A stretch of DNA of 64,000 nt, from positions 1,054,001 to 1,118,000 of the forward strand of contig NZ_JBEPSD010000001.1 of the NCBI RefSeq assembly GCF_040548735.1. The letters are read 5' to 3'. The notes beneath the pieces were generated by a model. It saw nothing but the letters and a program-made list of their open reading frames with translations, was not told the origin of the DNA and did not search any database. Numbering within the stretch: the stretch's first letter is position 1; each line of letters begins with the position of its first letter. Source of the DNA: Rhodanobacter soli. GTDB taxonomy: Bacteria > Pseudomonadota > Gammaproteobacteria > Xanthomonadales > Rhodanobacteraceae. Positions 47,159-58,715 of the stretch are shown piece by piece. The position numbers and the translations under genes were made by a program.

Positions 47159-49540
47159 GTGACGCCCAAGCTACCTCCACGCCGCCTGCTGGCGGTTGCT
47201 GCCGCCCTTGCCGTGTTCGGCGGCCAGGCCGACGCCAGCAACGCGCAGATCTCCCCCGCAAGCCCCTCGAACCAGACCGACCTGGCCTGCCCGTTGGGTT
47301 CGTTCCACTGTGCGCCGCGCCCACTCAACTACGCGATGTGCCGGCCCAATGCCCTGCTGGAGTTCTACGATCCCAGCCTGGGCAAGGACGCCAGCCTGCG
47401 CGAGACCAGCCCGACCCTGGTGCAGGCGCAGCACGTGGACAGCTCCAACCAGTCGGTCTACCACCTGTCCGGTGACGTGAAGCTGCAACGTGCCGACCAG
47501 CAGTTGCAGGCCGAGCGCATCGACTACAACGACGGAAGCACCGACTACGACGCCCGTGGCAACGTGCGCTACCAGGAGGCCGGCCAGCTGCTGGCCGCCT
47601 CGCGCATGCGCGGCAACACGGAAGCCAGCCGCGGCATCGCCGACGACGTGCGCTACCAGATGCTCGACGCGCGCGGCAACGGCACGGCCGGCCAGGGCCA
47701 GATGCTGGACGCGCAGCACACGCGCTACTCGCAGGCCACCTACTCCACCTGCGACGTCGGCCACCACCTGTGGGAGTTCCGCGCCAAGTCGATCACCATC
47801 AACAAGGAAACCGGCGTCGGCGTGGCGCGCAATGCCACCATGCGCCTAGGCAACGTGCCGTTTCTGTACCTGCCGTATTTCAGCTTTCCGGTCGACGACC
47901 GCCGCAAGAGCGGCTTCCTCTACCCCACCATCGGCAACACCAGCCGCTCCGGTTTCGAGGTCAGCACGCCGTACTACCTGAACTTGGCGCCGAATTACGA
48001 CGCCACGCTGGACCCGCGCATCTACAGCGAGCGCGGCGCGATGCTGGCCGGCGAATTCCGTTATCTGACGCCGGGCAGCCGCGGCCAGCTCAACGTGGAA
48101 TACGTGCCGAACGACCACGGCGAGAGCGACGGCCTCGCCGATACCAAGGACGACTCCCGCTACCTGGTCAAGTTCTCCGATCGCACGCGGCTGTGGCAGG
48201 GCTGGCAGTTCGTGGGTTCGTACAACCATGCCTCGGACAGCAGCTACCTGTACGACTACGGCGACGCCCTGTCCCACGCGGCGGTCTACACGCTGGGCTC
48301 GAACGCCGCGATCGTGGGCGGCGGCAAGTGGTGGAGCGCCTCGTTCGGCGGCACCATCTACCAGAACGTGAACCCGTTCGTCACCGATCGCGGCCTGCCG
48401 TACAGGCAGTTGCCCTACGCGAAATTCAGCATGGACGTGCCGCTGTCGCGCTGGCTGGAATTCGGCATGGACACCTCGGCGGTGGCGTTCCGCAAGACCG
48501 GCTCCGTCGAAGGCGAGCGCGAGGATATCTACCCCTACCTGGCCGCCGACTTCGGCACCTCCGCCTGGTTCGTGCGGCCGCGGCTCGCCTACCGCTACAC
48601 CGCTTACCAGCTGGGCAGCGACTATCAGGATTACGGTTACCGTGGGCCGCTCGGCAGCGGGGCGACCACGCCGTTCGACCAGAAGTCGCCGACTCGTTCG
48701 CTGCCGGTCGTCAGCCTCGACAGCGGGCTGGTGTTCGATCGCAGCACCACGCTGTTCGGCAGCAGCTATACGCAGACTCTGGAGCCACGGCTGTTCTACC
48801 TGTACGTGCCGTATCGCAACCAGAACAACCTGCCGCTGTTCGACACCAACGTGATGTCGTTCGACTACTGGCAGCTGTTCTCGACCAACCAGTTCTCCGG
48901 CGCCGACCGCCAGATGGACGCGAACAACCTCACCGCGGCGCTCACCACCCGCCTGCTCGACGACAGCGGTGTCGAGCGGGTGTCGGCCAGCATCGGCCAG
49001 ATCCACTATTTCAGCCCGCAGAAAGTGCTGGCCACCGACTGGGTCCGCTCGGCCTACGTGGCCCAGCTCGACGTGCAGCTCAGCGATCGCTGGCGCCTGA
49101 ACAGCGCCTACCAGTGGAGCCCGAACACCCGCCTCACCGATATGGCCGCGGTGCAATTGCAGCGGCGCCTGCGCACCGACGGCATATTCAACTTCTCCTA
49201 CCGCTATCGTCGCGGCCTGCTGGAACAATACAGCGCTTCCGTGGTCTACCCGGTGTCCGAACGCTGGCGGCTGGTGGGCTCATGGACTTATTCGGTGAAG
49301 GACCGCCAGAGCGTCGATGCGCTGGCGGGCGTGGAGTACGACAGCTGCTGCGTGTCGCTGCGGCTGGTCGGGCGCAGCTACGTGAACCAGAGCTACTACG
49401 GTTTTGGACCGGTTCCCAAAGGTGGCAACCTCGACCGGCGCGACAACGCCGTCCTGTTCGAGGTGGTTTTCAAGGGGCTGGGCTCCACCGGCGGCCAAAT
49501 CGATCCACTGCTGCGCCGTGATATTCTCGGCTATCAATAA
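47159..49540 (+). CDS. lptD: LPS-assembly outer-membrane protein LptD
   Basis: 793-residue outer-membrane LPS translocon, partner of LptE. It begins at GTG 47159 with a signal peptide (LLAVAAALAVFGGQADA). An N-terminal OstA/jellyroll domain (about 80-220, VYHLSGDVKLQRADQQLQAERIDYN) and a 26-strand beta-barrel follow. The paired C-terminal cysteines (YDSCCVSLRLVGR) and the N-terminal cysteines needed for the interdomain disulfides are present. surA lies 34 bp downstream; DsbC (21.3-22.1 kb) should rearrange these disulfides. No other start codon gives a better signal peptide. Confidence 0.95.
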   Translation: MTPKLPPRRLLAVAAALAVFGGQADASNAQISPASPSNQTDLACPLGSFHCAPRPLNYAMCRPNALLEFYDPSLGKDASLRETSPTLVQAQHVDSSNQSVYHLSGDVKLQRADQQLQAERIDYNDGSTDYDARGNVRYQEAGQLLAASRMRGNTEASRGIADDVRYQMLDARGNGTAGQGQMLDAQHTRYSQATYSTCDVGHHLWEFRAKSITINKETGVGVARNATMRLGNVPFLYLPYFSFPVDDRRKSGFLYPTIGNTSRSGFEVSTPYYLNLAPNYDATLDPRIYSERGAMLAGEFRYLTPGSRGQLNVEYVPNDHGESDGLADTKDDSRYLVKFSDRTRLWQGWQFVGSYNHASDSSYLYDYGDALSHAAVYTLGSNAAIVGGGKWWSASFGGTIYQNVNPFVTDRGLPYRQLPYAKFSMDVPLSRWLEFGMDTSAVAFRKTGSVEGEREDIYPYLAADFGTSAWFVRPRLAYRYTAYQLGSDYQDYGYRGPLGSGATTPFDQKSPTRSLPVVSLDSGLVFDRSTTLFGSSYTQTLEPRLFYLYVPYRNQNNLPLFDTNVMSFDYWQLFSTNQFSGADRQMDANNLTAALTTRLLDDSGVERVSASIGQIHYFSPQKVLATDWVRSAYVAQLDVQLSDRWRLNSAYQWSPNTRLTDMAAVQLQRRLRTDGIFNFSYRYRRGLLEQYSASVVYPVSERWRLVGSWTYSVKDRQSVDALAGVEYDSCCVSLRLVGRSYVNQSYYGFGPVPKGGNLDRRDNAVLFEVVFKGLGSTGGQIDPLLRRDILGYQ

Positions 49541-49574
49541 ACGCACTCGCCCCGGCGACCCAGGCTTTCCACTG

Positions 49575-50915
49575 ATGAAGCAATCCCTTGCATCTCTCCT
49601 GCTCGCGCTCGCGATCATGCTCCCCGCCCACGCCCAGCTGCTCACGCCGGCCGCGCCAGCCAGCCAGCCGCTGGACCGCATCGTGGCGGTGGTCAACGAT
49701 GACGTGATCCTGCAGAGCGAACTGAACGACGCCGTGCTTTCGGTGCAGCAGCAGTACGCCGGCCACACCGAGCAGTTGCCGCCGATGAACGTGCTGCAGC
49801 AGCAGGTGCTCAACCGGCTGGTGCTGATGCGGCTGCAGATCCAGAAGGCGCAGGATCAGGGCATCCATGTATCCGACGCCGACGTCGACCAGGCCATCCA
49901 GGGCGTGGCCGAGCAGAACAAGCTCAGCCCCGAGCAACTGCGTGCCGAGGTGGAGCGCAGCGGCGCCAGCTTCGCCTCGTTCCGCGAGCAGCTGGCCGAC
50001 CAGATCACCGTGCAGCGGCTGCACCAGAGCGTGGTGCAGGACTCGGTCTCGGTCACCGACAGCGAGATCGACAACCTGCTCAGCAGCCCGACCTACAAGG
50101 CCGGCGAAGTGCACCTGGCGCACATCCAGATCAGCATCCCCGGCGGCGCCGACGCGGCCGCGATCCAGGCCGCCGCAGCCAAGACCGAGCAGACACTGGC
50201 CGCGATCCATGGCGGCATGGATTTCAACGCCGCCGCGATCCGCTACTCCGACGCGCCCGATGCGCTGGAGGGCGGCGACCTCGGCTGGCGCCGGCTGGAC
50301 GAGATCCCGCCTGCGTTCGCCGACACCATCGCCTCGATGAAGCCCGGCGACGTCAGCCCGGCGCTGCGCGGCCCTACCGGTTTCCACATCCTCAAGCTGG
50401 TCGACCAGCGCCAGAGCAGCCGCAAGATGGTCACCGAACTGCACGCCCGGCAGATCCTGATCAAGCCGAGCGAGCTGCTGACTCCGGCCCAGGCCGAGCA
50501 GAAGGCGCAGGACCTGTACCACCGCATCGTCGACAAGCACGAGGACTTCGCCACCCTGGCGAAGGAAAACTCCAAGGACGACACCAGCGCCAATCTCGGC
50601 GGCGACATGGGCTGGTTCCCGCAGCAGGCATGGGGTCAGGCCATCGCCACACAGTTGGGCCAGCTGAAGGACAACGAGGTGTCACAGCCGTTCCAGAGCG
50701 CCGCGGGCTGGCACATCCTGCAGCGGCTCGGCGAGCGCCAGAGCGACCAGACCACGCAGATCGAACGTGACCAGGCGCGCCAGGCCATCGGCACCCGCAA
50801 GTCCGAGCAGGCCTACGACGACTACCTGCGCGACCTGCGCTCCAATGCCTACGTCGACATCCTGGTGCCCGAGCTGCGCGCTGCGGACGATCAGGCTGCC
50901 GCCAGCTCGCCGTAA
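49575..50915 (+). CDS. surA: Periplasmic chaperone/isomerase SurA
   Basis: Periplasmic chaperone for outer-membrane proteins including LptD. The 446-residue protein has a signal peptide (KQSLASLLLALAIMLPAHAQ). An N-terminal chaperone domain (LDRIVAVVNDDVILQSELNDAV) and two parvulin PPIase domains follow, at roughly 185-285 and 295-400. Their marks are VHLAHIQISIP...GGDLGWRRLDEIPPAF and ELHARQILIKPSEL...LGGDMGWF. A C-terminal helix (DDYLRDLRSNAYVDI) closes it. The start ATG 49575 lies 34 bp after lptD, so the two are co-transcribed. Confidence 0.95.
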   Translation: MKQSLASLLLALAIMLPAHAQLLTPAAPASQPLDRIVAVVNDDVILQSELNDAVLSVQQQYAGHTEQLPPMNVLQQQVLNRLVLMRLQIQKAQDQGIHVSDADVDQAIQGVAEQNKLSPEQLRAEVERSGASFASFREQLADQITVQRLHQSVVQDSVSVTDSEIDNLLSSPTYKAGEVHLAHIQISIPGGADAAAIQAAAAKTEQTLAAIHGGMDFNAAAIRYSDAPDALEGGDLGWRRLDEIPPAFADTIASMKPGDVSPALRGPTGFHILKLVDQRQSSRKMVTELHARQILIKPSELLTPAQAEQKAQDLYHRIVDKHEDFATLAKENSKDDTSANLGGDMGWFPQQAWGQAIATQLGQLKDNEVSQPFQSAAGWHILQRLGERQSDQTTQIERDQARQAIGTRKSEQAYDDYLRDLRSNAYVDILVPELRAADDQAAASSP

Positions 50916-50930
50916 AGGCGGTTGGACACC

Positions 50931-51935
50931 ATGCCATTGCCCCGGCTCGCGCTTACCGCGGGCGAGCCGGCGGGCATCGGCCCCGAGTTGCTGATCCGCC
51001 TGGCCGCCACGCCGCTGGCCGCGGGCCTGGTGGCGATCGCCGATCGCGCCCTGCTGCAACGCGCGGCCTCACGCTGCGGCCTTGCCGTCGAACTGGTCGA
51101 TGACGACGGCAGCACGCAGGTGGCGCGCCGTCCCGGCACGCTGCGTGTGCGCCACATCCCACTGGCCATCGACGAAGTGCCCGGACGGCCCGATCCGCGC
51201 AACGCCCGGCACGTGCTGGACACGCTGGCCGAGGCTGCCGACGGCTGCATGGCCGGCCGCTACGAGGCAGTGGTCACCGCGCCGCTGCAGAAGTCCTCGA
51301 TCAACGACGCCGGCATCCGTTTCAGCGGACACACCGAATTCTTCGCCGAACGCGCGCACGCCGACGTGGTGATGATGCTGGCCAGTCCGGAACTGCGGGT
51401 GGCGCTGGTCACCACCCATCTGCCGTTGGCGGCGGTACCGGCAGCGGTCACTCCCGCCGCGCTGACCCGTACGCTGCGCATCGTGCACGCCGAGTTGCAG
51501 CGCAAGTTCGGTATCGCCGAGCCGCGCATCGCGGTGCTCGGCCTCAACCCGCACGCCGGCGAAGGCGGCCATCTCGGCCACGAGGAAATCGACACGCTGA
51601 TCCCGGTGCTGGACGCGCTGCGCGGCGAAGGCATGCACCTGCTCGGCCCGCTGCCCGCCGACACCGCGTTCGTGCCGGCGCAGCGCGCACGCTACGACGC
51701 GGTGCTGGCGATGTACCACGACCAGGCCCTGCCGGTGCTGAAGAGCGAGGCGTTCGACCGCACCGTGAACCTCACCCTCGGCCTGCCGTTCATCCGTACC
51801 TCGGTCGACCACGGCACCGCGCTGGACCTGGCTGGCACCGGCAGTGCCGATCCGGCCAGCCTGATCGCCGCGGCAAACATGGCACTCGCACTGGTCCGGC
51901 GCAGAAACGAGCAGGCTGGAGAGAGAAATGAGTAA
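50931..51935 (+). CDS. pdxA: 4-hydroxythreonine-4-phosphate dehydrogenase
   Basis: NAD-dependent, metal-dependent oxidation in pyridoxal 5'-phosphate synthesis. The 334-residue protein has the family opening LPRLALTAGEPAGIGPELL, a middle with TAPLQKSSINDAG and FSGHTEFFA, and a metal/substrate end VDHGTALDLAGTGSADPASL. ATG 50931 was chosen; an in-frame TTG at 50922 is possible. It lies 15 bp after surA and ends 48 bp before rsmA, within the lptD-surA-pdxA-rsmA-apaG-apaH run found across gammaproteobacteria. Confidence 0.95.
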   Translation: MPLPRLALTAGEPAGIGPELLIRLAATPLAAGLVAIADRALLQRAASRCGLAVELVDDDGSTQVARRPGTLRVRHIPLAIDEVPGRPDPRNARHVLDTLAEAADGCMAGRYEAVVTAPLQKSSINDAGIRFSGHTEFFAERAHADVVMMLASPELRVALVTTHLPLAAVPAAVTPAALTRTLRIVHAELQRKFGIAEPRIAVLGLNPHAGEGGHLGHEEIDTLIPVLDALRGEGMHLLGPLPADTAFVPAQRARYDAVLAMYHDQALPVLKSEAFDRTVNLTLGLPFIRTSVDHGTALDLAGTGSADPASLIAAANMALALVRRRNEQAGERNE

Positions 51936-51983
51936 AAGCGAAGGCAGCCCACTCGTTCACTTCTGCCCATTGATTCCTGCCCC

Positions 51984-52772
51984 ATGAACGCCCGCCCCAA
52001 GAAAAGCTTCGGCCAGCATTTCCTGCACGACCGGCGCTATGTCGATCGCATCGTCAGCGCGGTGGCACCGCGGATGGAGGATTTCGTGGTCGAAATCGGC
52101 CCCGGCGAGGGCGCACTGACCCTGCCGCTGCTGGCCGCAGCCGGCAAGCTCACCGCGATCGAGCTGGACACCGACCTGATCCCCGCCTTGCAGGCGCGTG
52201 CCGCCGCTGCAGGAGAACTGCACATCATCCACGCCGACGTGCTGAAGGTGGACTTCAGCGCACTCGCGCACAGCCATGGCGTACCGCGGCTGCGCATCGC
52301 CGGCAACCTGCCGTACTACATCTCCAGCCCGATCCTGTTTCATTGCATCGAGCACGCTGCGGCGATCCAGGACATGCACTTCATGCTGCAGAAGGAAGTG
52401 GTCGACCGCATGGCCGCCGAACCGGGCAGCAAGGTGTACGGCCGGCTGTCGGTGATGCTGCAGCTGGCGTGCCGGGTCGAACCGCTGTTCGACGTGCCGC
52501 CGGAAGCGTTCCGCCCGCCGCCGAAGGTGGAGTCCGCGGTGGTGCGGCTGCTGCCGCTGGAACCGCACGAGCTGCATGACGCGCAACCCGAGCATGTCTA
52601 CGCCGTGGTCAAAGCCGCGTTCGGGCAGCGGCGCAAGACGCTGGCCAATGCGCTGAAGCAATTGCTCGACGCCGATGCGATCCGCCGTGCCGACGTCGAT
52701 CCGAAGGCACGCGCCGAGACCCTCGCCCCAGCCGACTTCGTGCGCCTGGCCAAGGTCTACGGCGCGCTCTGA
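51984..52772 (+). CDS. rsmA: 16S rRNA dimethyladenosine transferase
   Basis: Dimethylates A1518 and A1519 of 16S rRNA (also called KsgA). The 262-residue protein has KKSFGQHFLHD, the SAM site EIGPGEGALT (37-46), the DADV-like HADVLKVD strand and the catalytic NLPYY at 108-112. The C-terminal RPPPKVESAVVRL domain is intact. The start ATG 51984 lies 48 bp after pdxA; no strong ribosome site is seen. It is part of the lptD-apaH run. Confidence 0.96.
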   Translation: MNARPKKSFGQHFLHDRRYVDRIVSAVAPRMEDFVVEIGPGEGALTLPLLAAAGKLTAIELDTDLIPALQARAAAAGELHIIHADVLKVDFSALAHSHGVPRLRIAGNLPYYISSPILFHCIEHAAAIQDMHFMLQKEVVDRMAAEPGSKVYGRLSVMLQLACRVEPLFDVPPEAFRPPPKVESAVVRLLPLEPHELHDAQPEHVYAVVKAAFGQRRKTLANALKQLLDADAIRRADVDPKARAETLAPADFVRLAKVYGAL

Positions 52773-52827
52773 CGAAGAAGCGGCATCCCGATCGTGGCCA
52801 CTCCGCCCCATTCATGGCGACAGGCCT

Positions 52828-52833
52828 TACAAT
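52828..52833 (+). promoter_or_regulatory. -10 element 6 nt before the apaG ATG
   Basis: TACAAT, then CCGGAC, then ATG 52840. This is the same geometry as in front of the GTPase gene. Confidence 0.45.
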
Positions 52834-52839
52834 CCGGAC

Positions 52840-53223
52840 ATGACTGAAAAATCTTCCTACACGATCGACGTGCAGGTCGAAACCCGCTTCGTCCCCGATC
52901 AATCGAAGCCCGGTGACAATCGCTACGTTTTCGCCTACACCGTTACCTTGCGCAACGCCGGCGAGATGCCCGCACGCCTGCTCACCCGCCGCTGGATGAT
53001 CACCGACGCCAACGGCAAGGTGGAGGAAGTGACCGGCGAGGGCGTGGTCGGCGAACAGCCGTGGATGCGGCCCGGCGACGATTTCGAATACACCTCCGGC
53101 GCCGTGCTGGAGACCCCGGTCGGCACCATGGGCGGCAGCTACCAGATGCTGGCCGACGACGGCACGGAGTTCGAAGCCCCCATCCCGACCTTCACCTTGT
53201 CCATTCCGCGTACGCTGCACTGA
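52840..53223 (+). CDS. apaG: ApaG (DUF525) domain protein
   Basis: 127-residue ApaG protein, an Ig-like fold of unknown function (often called a Co2+/Mg2+ efflux protein). It has the marks YVFAYTVTLRNAGEMPARLLTRRWMITDANG, VVGEQPWMRPGDDFEYTSG and a C-terminal GTMGGSYQML-type strand. The ATG at 52840 is preferred because the family starts here. It has no visible ribosome site and a -10 six bases upstream, so it may be a leaderless second promoter inside the operon. It lies 15 bp before apaH. Confidence 0.95.
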   Translation: MTEKSSYTIDVQVETRFVPDQSKPGDNRYVFAYTVTLRNAGEMPARLLTRRWMITDANGKVEEVTGEGVVGEQPWMRPGDDFEYTSGAVLETPVGTMGGSYQMLADDGTEFEAPIPTFTLSIPRTLH

Positions 53224-53238
53224 TGGCCCTGCGCTGAC

Positions 53239-54090
53239 ATGGCTACATACGCGATCGGCGACGTGCAGGGCTGCTACCCCGAATTGCAACGCCTGCTCGA
53301 CAAGCTGCGCTTCGACCCGGCGCAGGATCAGTTGTGGTTCTGCGGCGACCTGGTCAACCGCGGCGGGCAATCGCTGGAAACGTTGCGTCTGATCCACGGC
53401 CTGCGCGAACACAGCGTGGTCACCCTCGGCAATCACGACCTGAGCCTGCTGGCGATCGCCCAGCGCCGGCCCGACGCACAGGCCCGGGTGAACCCGGAGC
53501 TGCGCGAGGTACTGTTCGCCGATGACGCGCCGGTGCTGTTCGAATGGCTGCGCTCGCAAAAACTGCTGCACCACAACGAGCAGCTGAACTGGACGATGGT
53601 GCACGCGGGCCTTGCACCGATGTGGACGCTGCGCCAGGCGCTGCGTTCCGCCGAAGATGTCGAGCGTGAGCTGTCCAGTACGCGTCATCCACGGCTGCTG
53701 CGCAACCTGTTCGGCAACCGGCCGGCGGTATGGTCGAGCCGGCTGCAGGGGCTGGACCGCCAGCGCGCCACCATCAACACGATGACCCGGATGCGCTACT
53801 GCGACGTCAACGGCCGCATCGACTTCGAGGCAAAGGGCGTGCCCGGTACGCAGAAGGCGGGGTTGTACCCGTGGTTCGAAGTGCCCGGCATGCGCCGGCG
53901 CGATACCCGTATCGTCTGCGGCCACTGGTCGGCGCTGGGCCGCTTCGCCGGACTCGGCGTCCACGCGATCGACACCGGTTGCGTCTGGGGTGGGCAGCTC
54001 ACCGCGCTGCGACTGGACGGGGAGGAGCCGCAGTACATTGCGGTCAACGCCGAACCGCATCGCAAGCGACCGCCCGGCGTCGAGGACTGA
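53239..54090 (+). CDS. apaH: Bis(5'-nucleosyl)-tetraphosphatase, symmetrical
   Basis: Calcineurin-like metallophosphatase that hydrolyses Ap4A to two ADP, and in E. coli also removes Np4 caps from RNA. The 283-residue protein has the metal motifs YAIGDVQGCY (about 4-13), FCGDLVNRGGQS, TLGNHDLSLLAI and the ending IVCGHWSALGRFAG with IDTGCVWGG. It is the final gene of the lptD run and is followed by a strong bidirectional terminator shared with the convergent secA. Confidence 0.96.
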   Translation: MATYAIGDVQGCYPELQRLLDKLRFDPAQDQLWFCGDLVNRGGQSLETLRLIHGLREHSVVTLGNHDLSLLAIAQRRPDAQARVNPELREVLFADDAPVLFEWLRSQKLLHHNEQLNWTMVHAGLAPMWTLRQALRSAEDVERELSSTRHPRLLRNLFGNRPAVWSSRLQGLDRQRATINTMTRMRYCDVNGRIDFEAKGVPGTQKAGLYPWFEVPGMRRRDTRIVCGHWSALGRFAGLGVHAIDTGCVWGGQLTALRLDGEEPQYIAVNAEPHRKRPPGVED

Positions 54091-54114
54091 TTCTCCGCGT
54101 ATTGACTACGTGCC

Positions 54115-54144
54115 CACAAAAAACCCCGCCGCAGCGGGGTTTTT
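54115..54144. terminator. Bidirectional intrinsic terminator between apaH and secA
   Basis: CCCCGC/GCGGGG stem (54124-54139, loop CGCA) with A6 on the left and T5 on the right, so it works on both strands between convergent genes. This is the best terminator in the window. Confidence 0.9.
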
Positions 54145-54162
54145 CGTGATACCCGGAATGGC

Positions 54163-56904
<2,742 letters not shown>

Positions 56905-56927
56905 CGATCTTCCGGGTTGGGAGTGAA

Positions 56928-56972
56928 ATGCCCGCTGCAGGCGCGGGCCAATCGGGCATGTTACTACATGCC
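56928..56972 (-). promoter_or_regulatory. Overlapping hairpins upstream of secA
   Basis: Hairpin 1 is GGCATGT/ACATGCC (56955-56961 and 56966-56972, 4-nt loop). A second pairing, ATGCCCG/CGGGCAT (56928-56934 and 56953-56959), uses part of the same strand, as does the local GCCCGC/GCGGGC (56930-56935 and 56943-56948). The pairings are mutually exclusive. They lie about 24-68 nt before the ATG. Confidence 0.5.
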
Positions 56973-57097
56973 AACAGGGCGCCGCCCACGAGGGCCGGCC
57001 CTGCCGGGACACGGCCGCTCAAGCCATGCCGATCCCGCCGTCCTGAATGGCGCCGGGCATGGCGGGATTCAAGGGATGACGGCGCGGAGGCCCAGGG

Positions 57098-58027
57098 TCA
57101 GCGATGGCTGCGCACGAACGCCAGCGGATTGACCACGCGGCCGTCGTACCAGACCTCGAAATGCACGTGCGACCCGGTGGAGCGGCCGGTGGAGCCGGCC
57201 CGGGCGATCACGTCGCCGACCTGCACATGCTGGCCCGGATGCGCCACCAATGCACTGTTGTGCGCATAACGGGTCATGTAGCCGTTGCCGTGGTCGATCT
57301 CGATCACGTTGCCATAGCCGCTGCGCACCCCGGCAAAGGTCACCATGCCTTCGGCCACGGTGTGCACCGGCGTGCCGAGCGGGGTCGAGATATCGATGCC
57401 GGTATGCCGTGCCGAGCGGCCATCGAACGGGTCCGCGCGCACGCCGAAATAGGAGGAAATGTAGCCCGGCACCGGCATCCCGGTCGGCTTCAGGTTCGAC
57501 TCGATCTTGGCATCCAGCAGCAGGCTCTGCAGCGCCGACAACTGCGCCTGCTGCCGGTCGAACTGGCTGGCCAGCTGGTTGATGCTCTTGTCCAGCACAG
57601 GCGGCAGGGCATAGGCGCTGCTGCCGGCGTCCTCGATGCCGCCCACCGCCGGCTGCTGGTCGAAATCGAATTCGCCATCGTCGAGCTTGCCGACCTCGGC
57701 CAGCCGCTCGCCCAGTGCGTTCAGACGGGTCGACTGGGCCTGCAGCTGGCCAAGTTTCACGGCCAGCGCGTCGAGGCTACGCTGGGCATCCTGGCGTACC
57801 CCGCCCAGTTGGGCATTCTGCTGCTGGATCTGTTGCTGCAAGTCGTGGATCTCGCCCAGTGCCCGATCACGCGGGCTGGCCACCAGCATGGCCAGCGCCA
57901 CCCCGGCCCCCATGCAACCGAGCACCGCCAGCGAGGCCACCGAAATCAGCTTCCAGCGCAGGCGCCGGTTCGCCAGATCGAGGGTCTTGGGCAATTTCCT
58001 GGCACGTGATACGAGTATGATTTGCAT
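57098..58027 (-). CDS. M23 family metallopeptidase (LytM-type), membrane-anchored
   Basis: 309-residue cell-wall endopeptidase or its regulator. It has a short cytoplasmic head (MQIILVSRARKLPKTLDLANRR), one transmembrane helix at about 27-52, a coiled coil at about 60-115 (DLQQQIQQQNAQLGG) and a C-terminal LytM domain. The zinc ligands are RHTGIDIS (His and Asp) and HVHFEVWYDG (His-x-His). It is probably involved in septal or elongation peptidoglycan hydrolysis. It lies 193 bp upstream of secA on the same strand and diverges from dciA. Confidence 0.9.
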   Translation of the reverse strand: MQIILVSRARKLPKTLDLANRRLRWKLISVASLAVLGCMGAGVALAMLVASPRDRALGEIHDLQQQIQQQNAQLGGVRQDAQRSLDALAVKLGQLQAQSTRLNALGERLAEVGKLDDGEFDFDQQPAVGGIEDAGSSAYALPPVLDKSINQLASQFDRQQAQLSALQSLLLDAKIESNLKPTGMPVPGYISSYFGVRADPFDGRSARHTGIDISTPLGTPVHTVAEGMVTFAGVRSGYGNVIEIDHGNGYMTRYAHNSALVAHPGQHVQVGDVIARAGSTGRSTGSHVHFEVWYDGRVVNPLAFVRSHR

Positions 58028-58053
58028 GTCTTTCCAAGATCGAATTCGGCACC

Positions 58054-58536
58054 ATGCAACGCGCCACCCCAGCCACTTCCCGCCGCACCGGCAACGGACC
58101 GAAGTCCCTCGCCGACTGCGGCTCCTTCGCGACACTGGCCCGAAAGGCCGGTGCGCTGGAAGCGCTGGACCGCGCACTGCGCCAGACGTTGCCATCGCCA
58201 TTGCGCGAGCAGGTGAGATTCGCCAACCTGCGCAACGACCGCCTCGTCTTCCTGGCGTCTTCACCGGGCTGGGCATCGCGCCTGCGCTTGATGCAGACAC
58301 AAATCCTTGCCACCGCACATGCCATCGGCACCTGCGCCAGTTCAGTCACCGTGAAAGTGGCCCCCCCACCACCGGCAGCAATAACGCCGGACCGGTCGAA
58401 ACCGCTTTCGCCCGCCGCCGCCGCCCATCTCAGGGCCGCCGCCGCGTCATTCACAGACCCCGAATGGCGGGTACTGTTCCTTGAGCTGGCGTCCTTCGCC
58501 GAAACCGCTGATTCCCCCTTGCCCGAAACGGACTGA
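58054..58536 (+). CDS. dciA: DUF721/DciA-type DnaB helicase loader
   Basis: 160-residue protein. An N-terminal DUF721 domain spans about 20-110. It is marked by GALEALDRALRQTLPSPLREQVRFANLRNDRLVFLASSPGWASRLRLMQTQIL, with the conserved W in SPGWASRLR. DciA is the helicase-loader found in bacteria without DnaC. The C-terminus is low-complexity (Pro-rich, then a helix). It diverges from the M23 gene by 26 bp and ends at the lpxC terminator. Pairing with secA and lpxC is common in this order. Confidence 0.78.
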   Translation: MQRATPATSRRTGNGPKSLADCGSFATLARKAGALEALDRALRQTLPSPLREQVRFANLRNDRLVFLASSPGWASRLRLMQTQILATAHAIGTCASSVTVKVAPPPPAAITPDRSKPLSPAAAAHLRAAAASFTDPEWRVLFLELASFAETADSPLPETD

Positions 58537-58651
58537 CCGCCCCGTTCCGTGTCCCGGAAGCGGGTTTATAGCATGCAGTTTGTTAAGGAATAACCCCCGA
58601 TGTCATGAAGCCGTGAAGCGCAGCGCGACAGAAATGCGATACGCATCACAA

Positions 58652-58683
58652 AAAACGGCCATGTCTCGCGACACGGCCGTTTT
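58652..58683. terminator. Bidirectional terminator between dciA and lpxC
   Basis: AAAACGGCC (58652-58660) and GGCCGTTTT (58675-58683) close a hairpin whose loop contains a further TGTC/GACA pairing. There are A/T tails on both sides, so it serves dciA and lpxC. Confidence 0.85.
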
Positions 58684-58715
58684 CAGTGAAGGGTTTGTAG
58701 AGGAGCGAACTTGGC

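Noticed and set aside
56905..57012. SecM-like arrest peptide or N-terminal extension of SecA
   Set aside because: The in-frame upstream stretch has no ribosome site, signal peptide or arrest motif, and the family start is the ATG at 56904.
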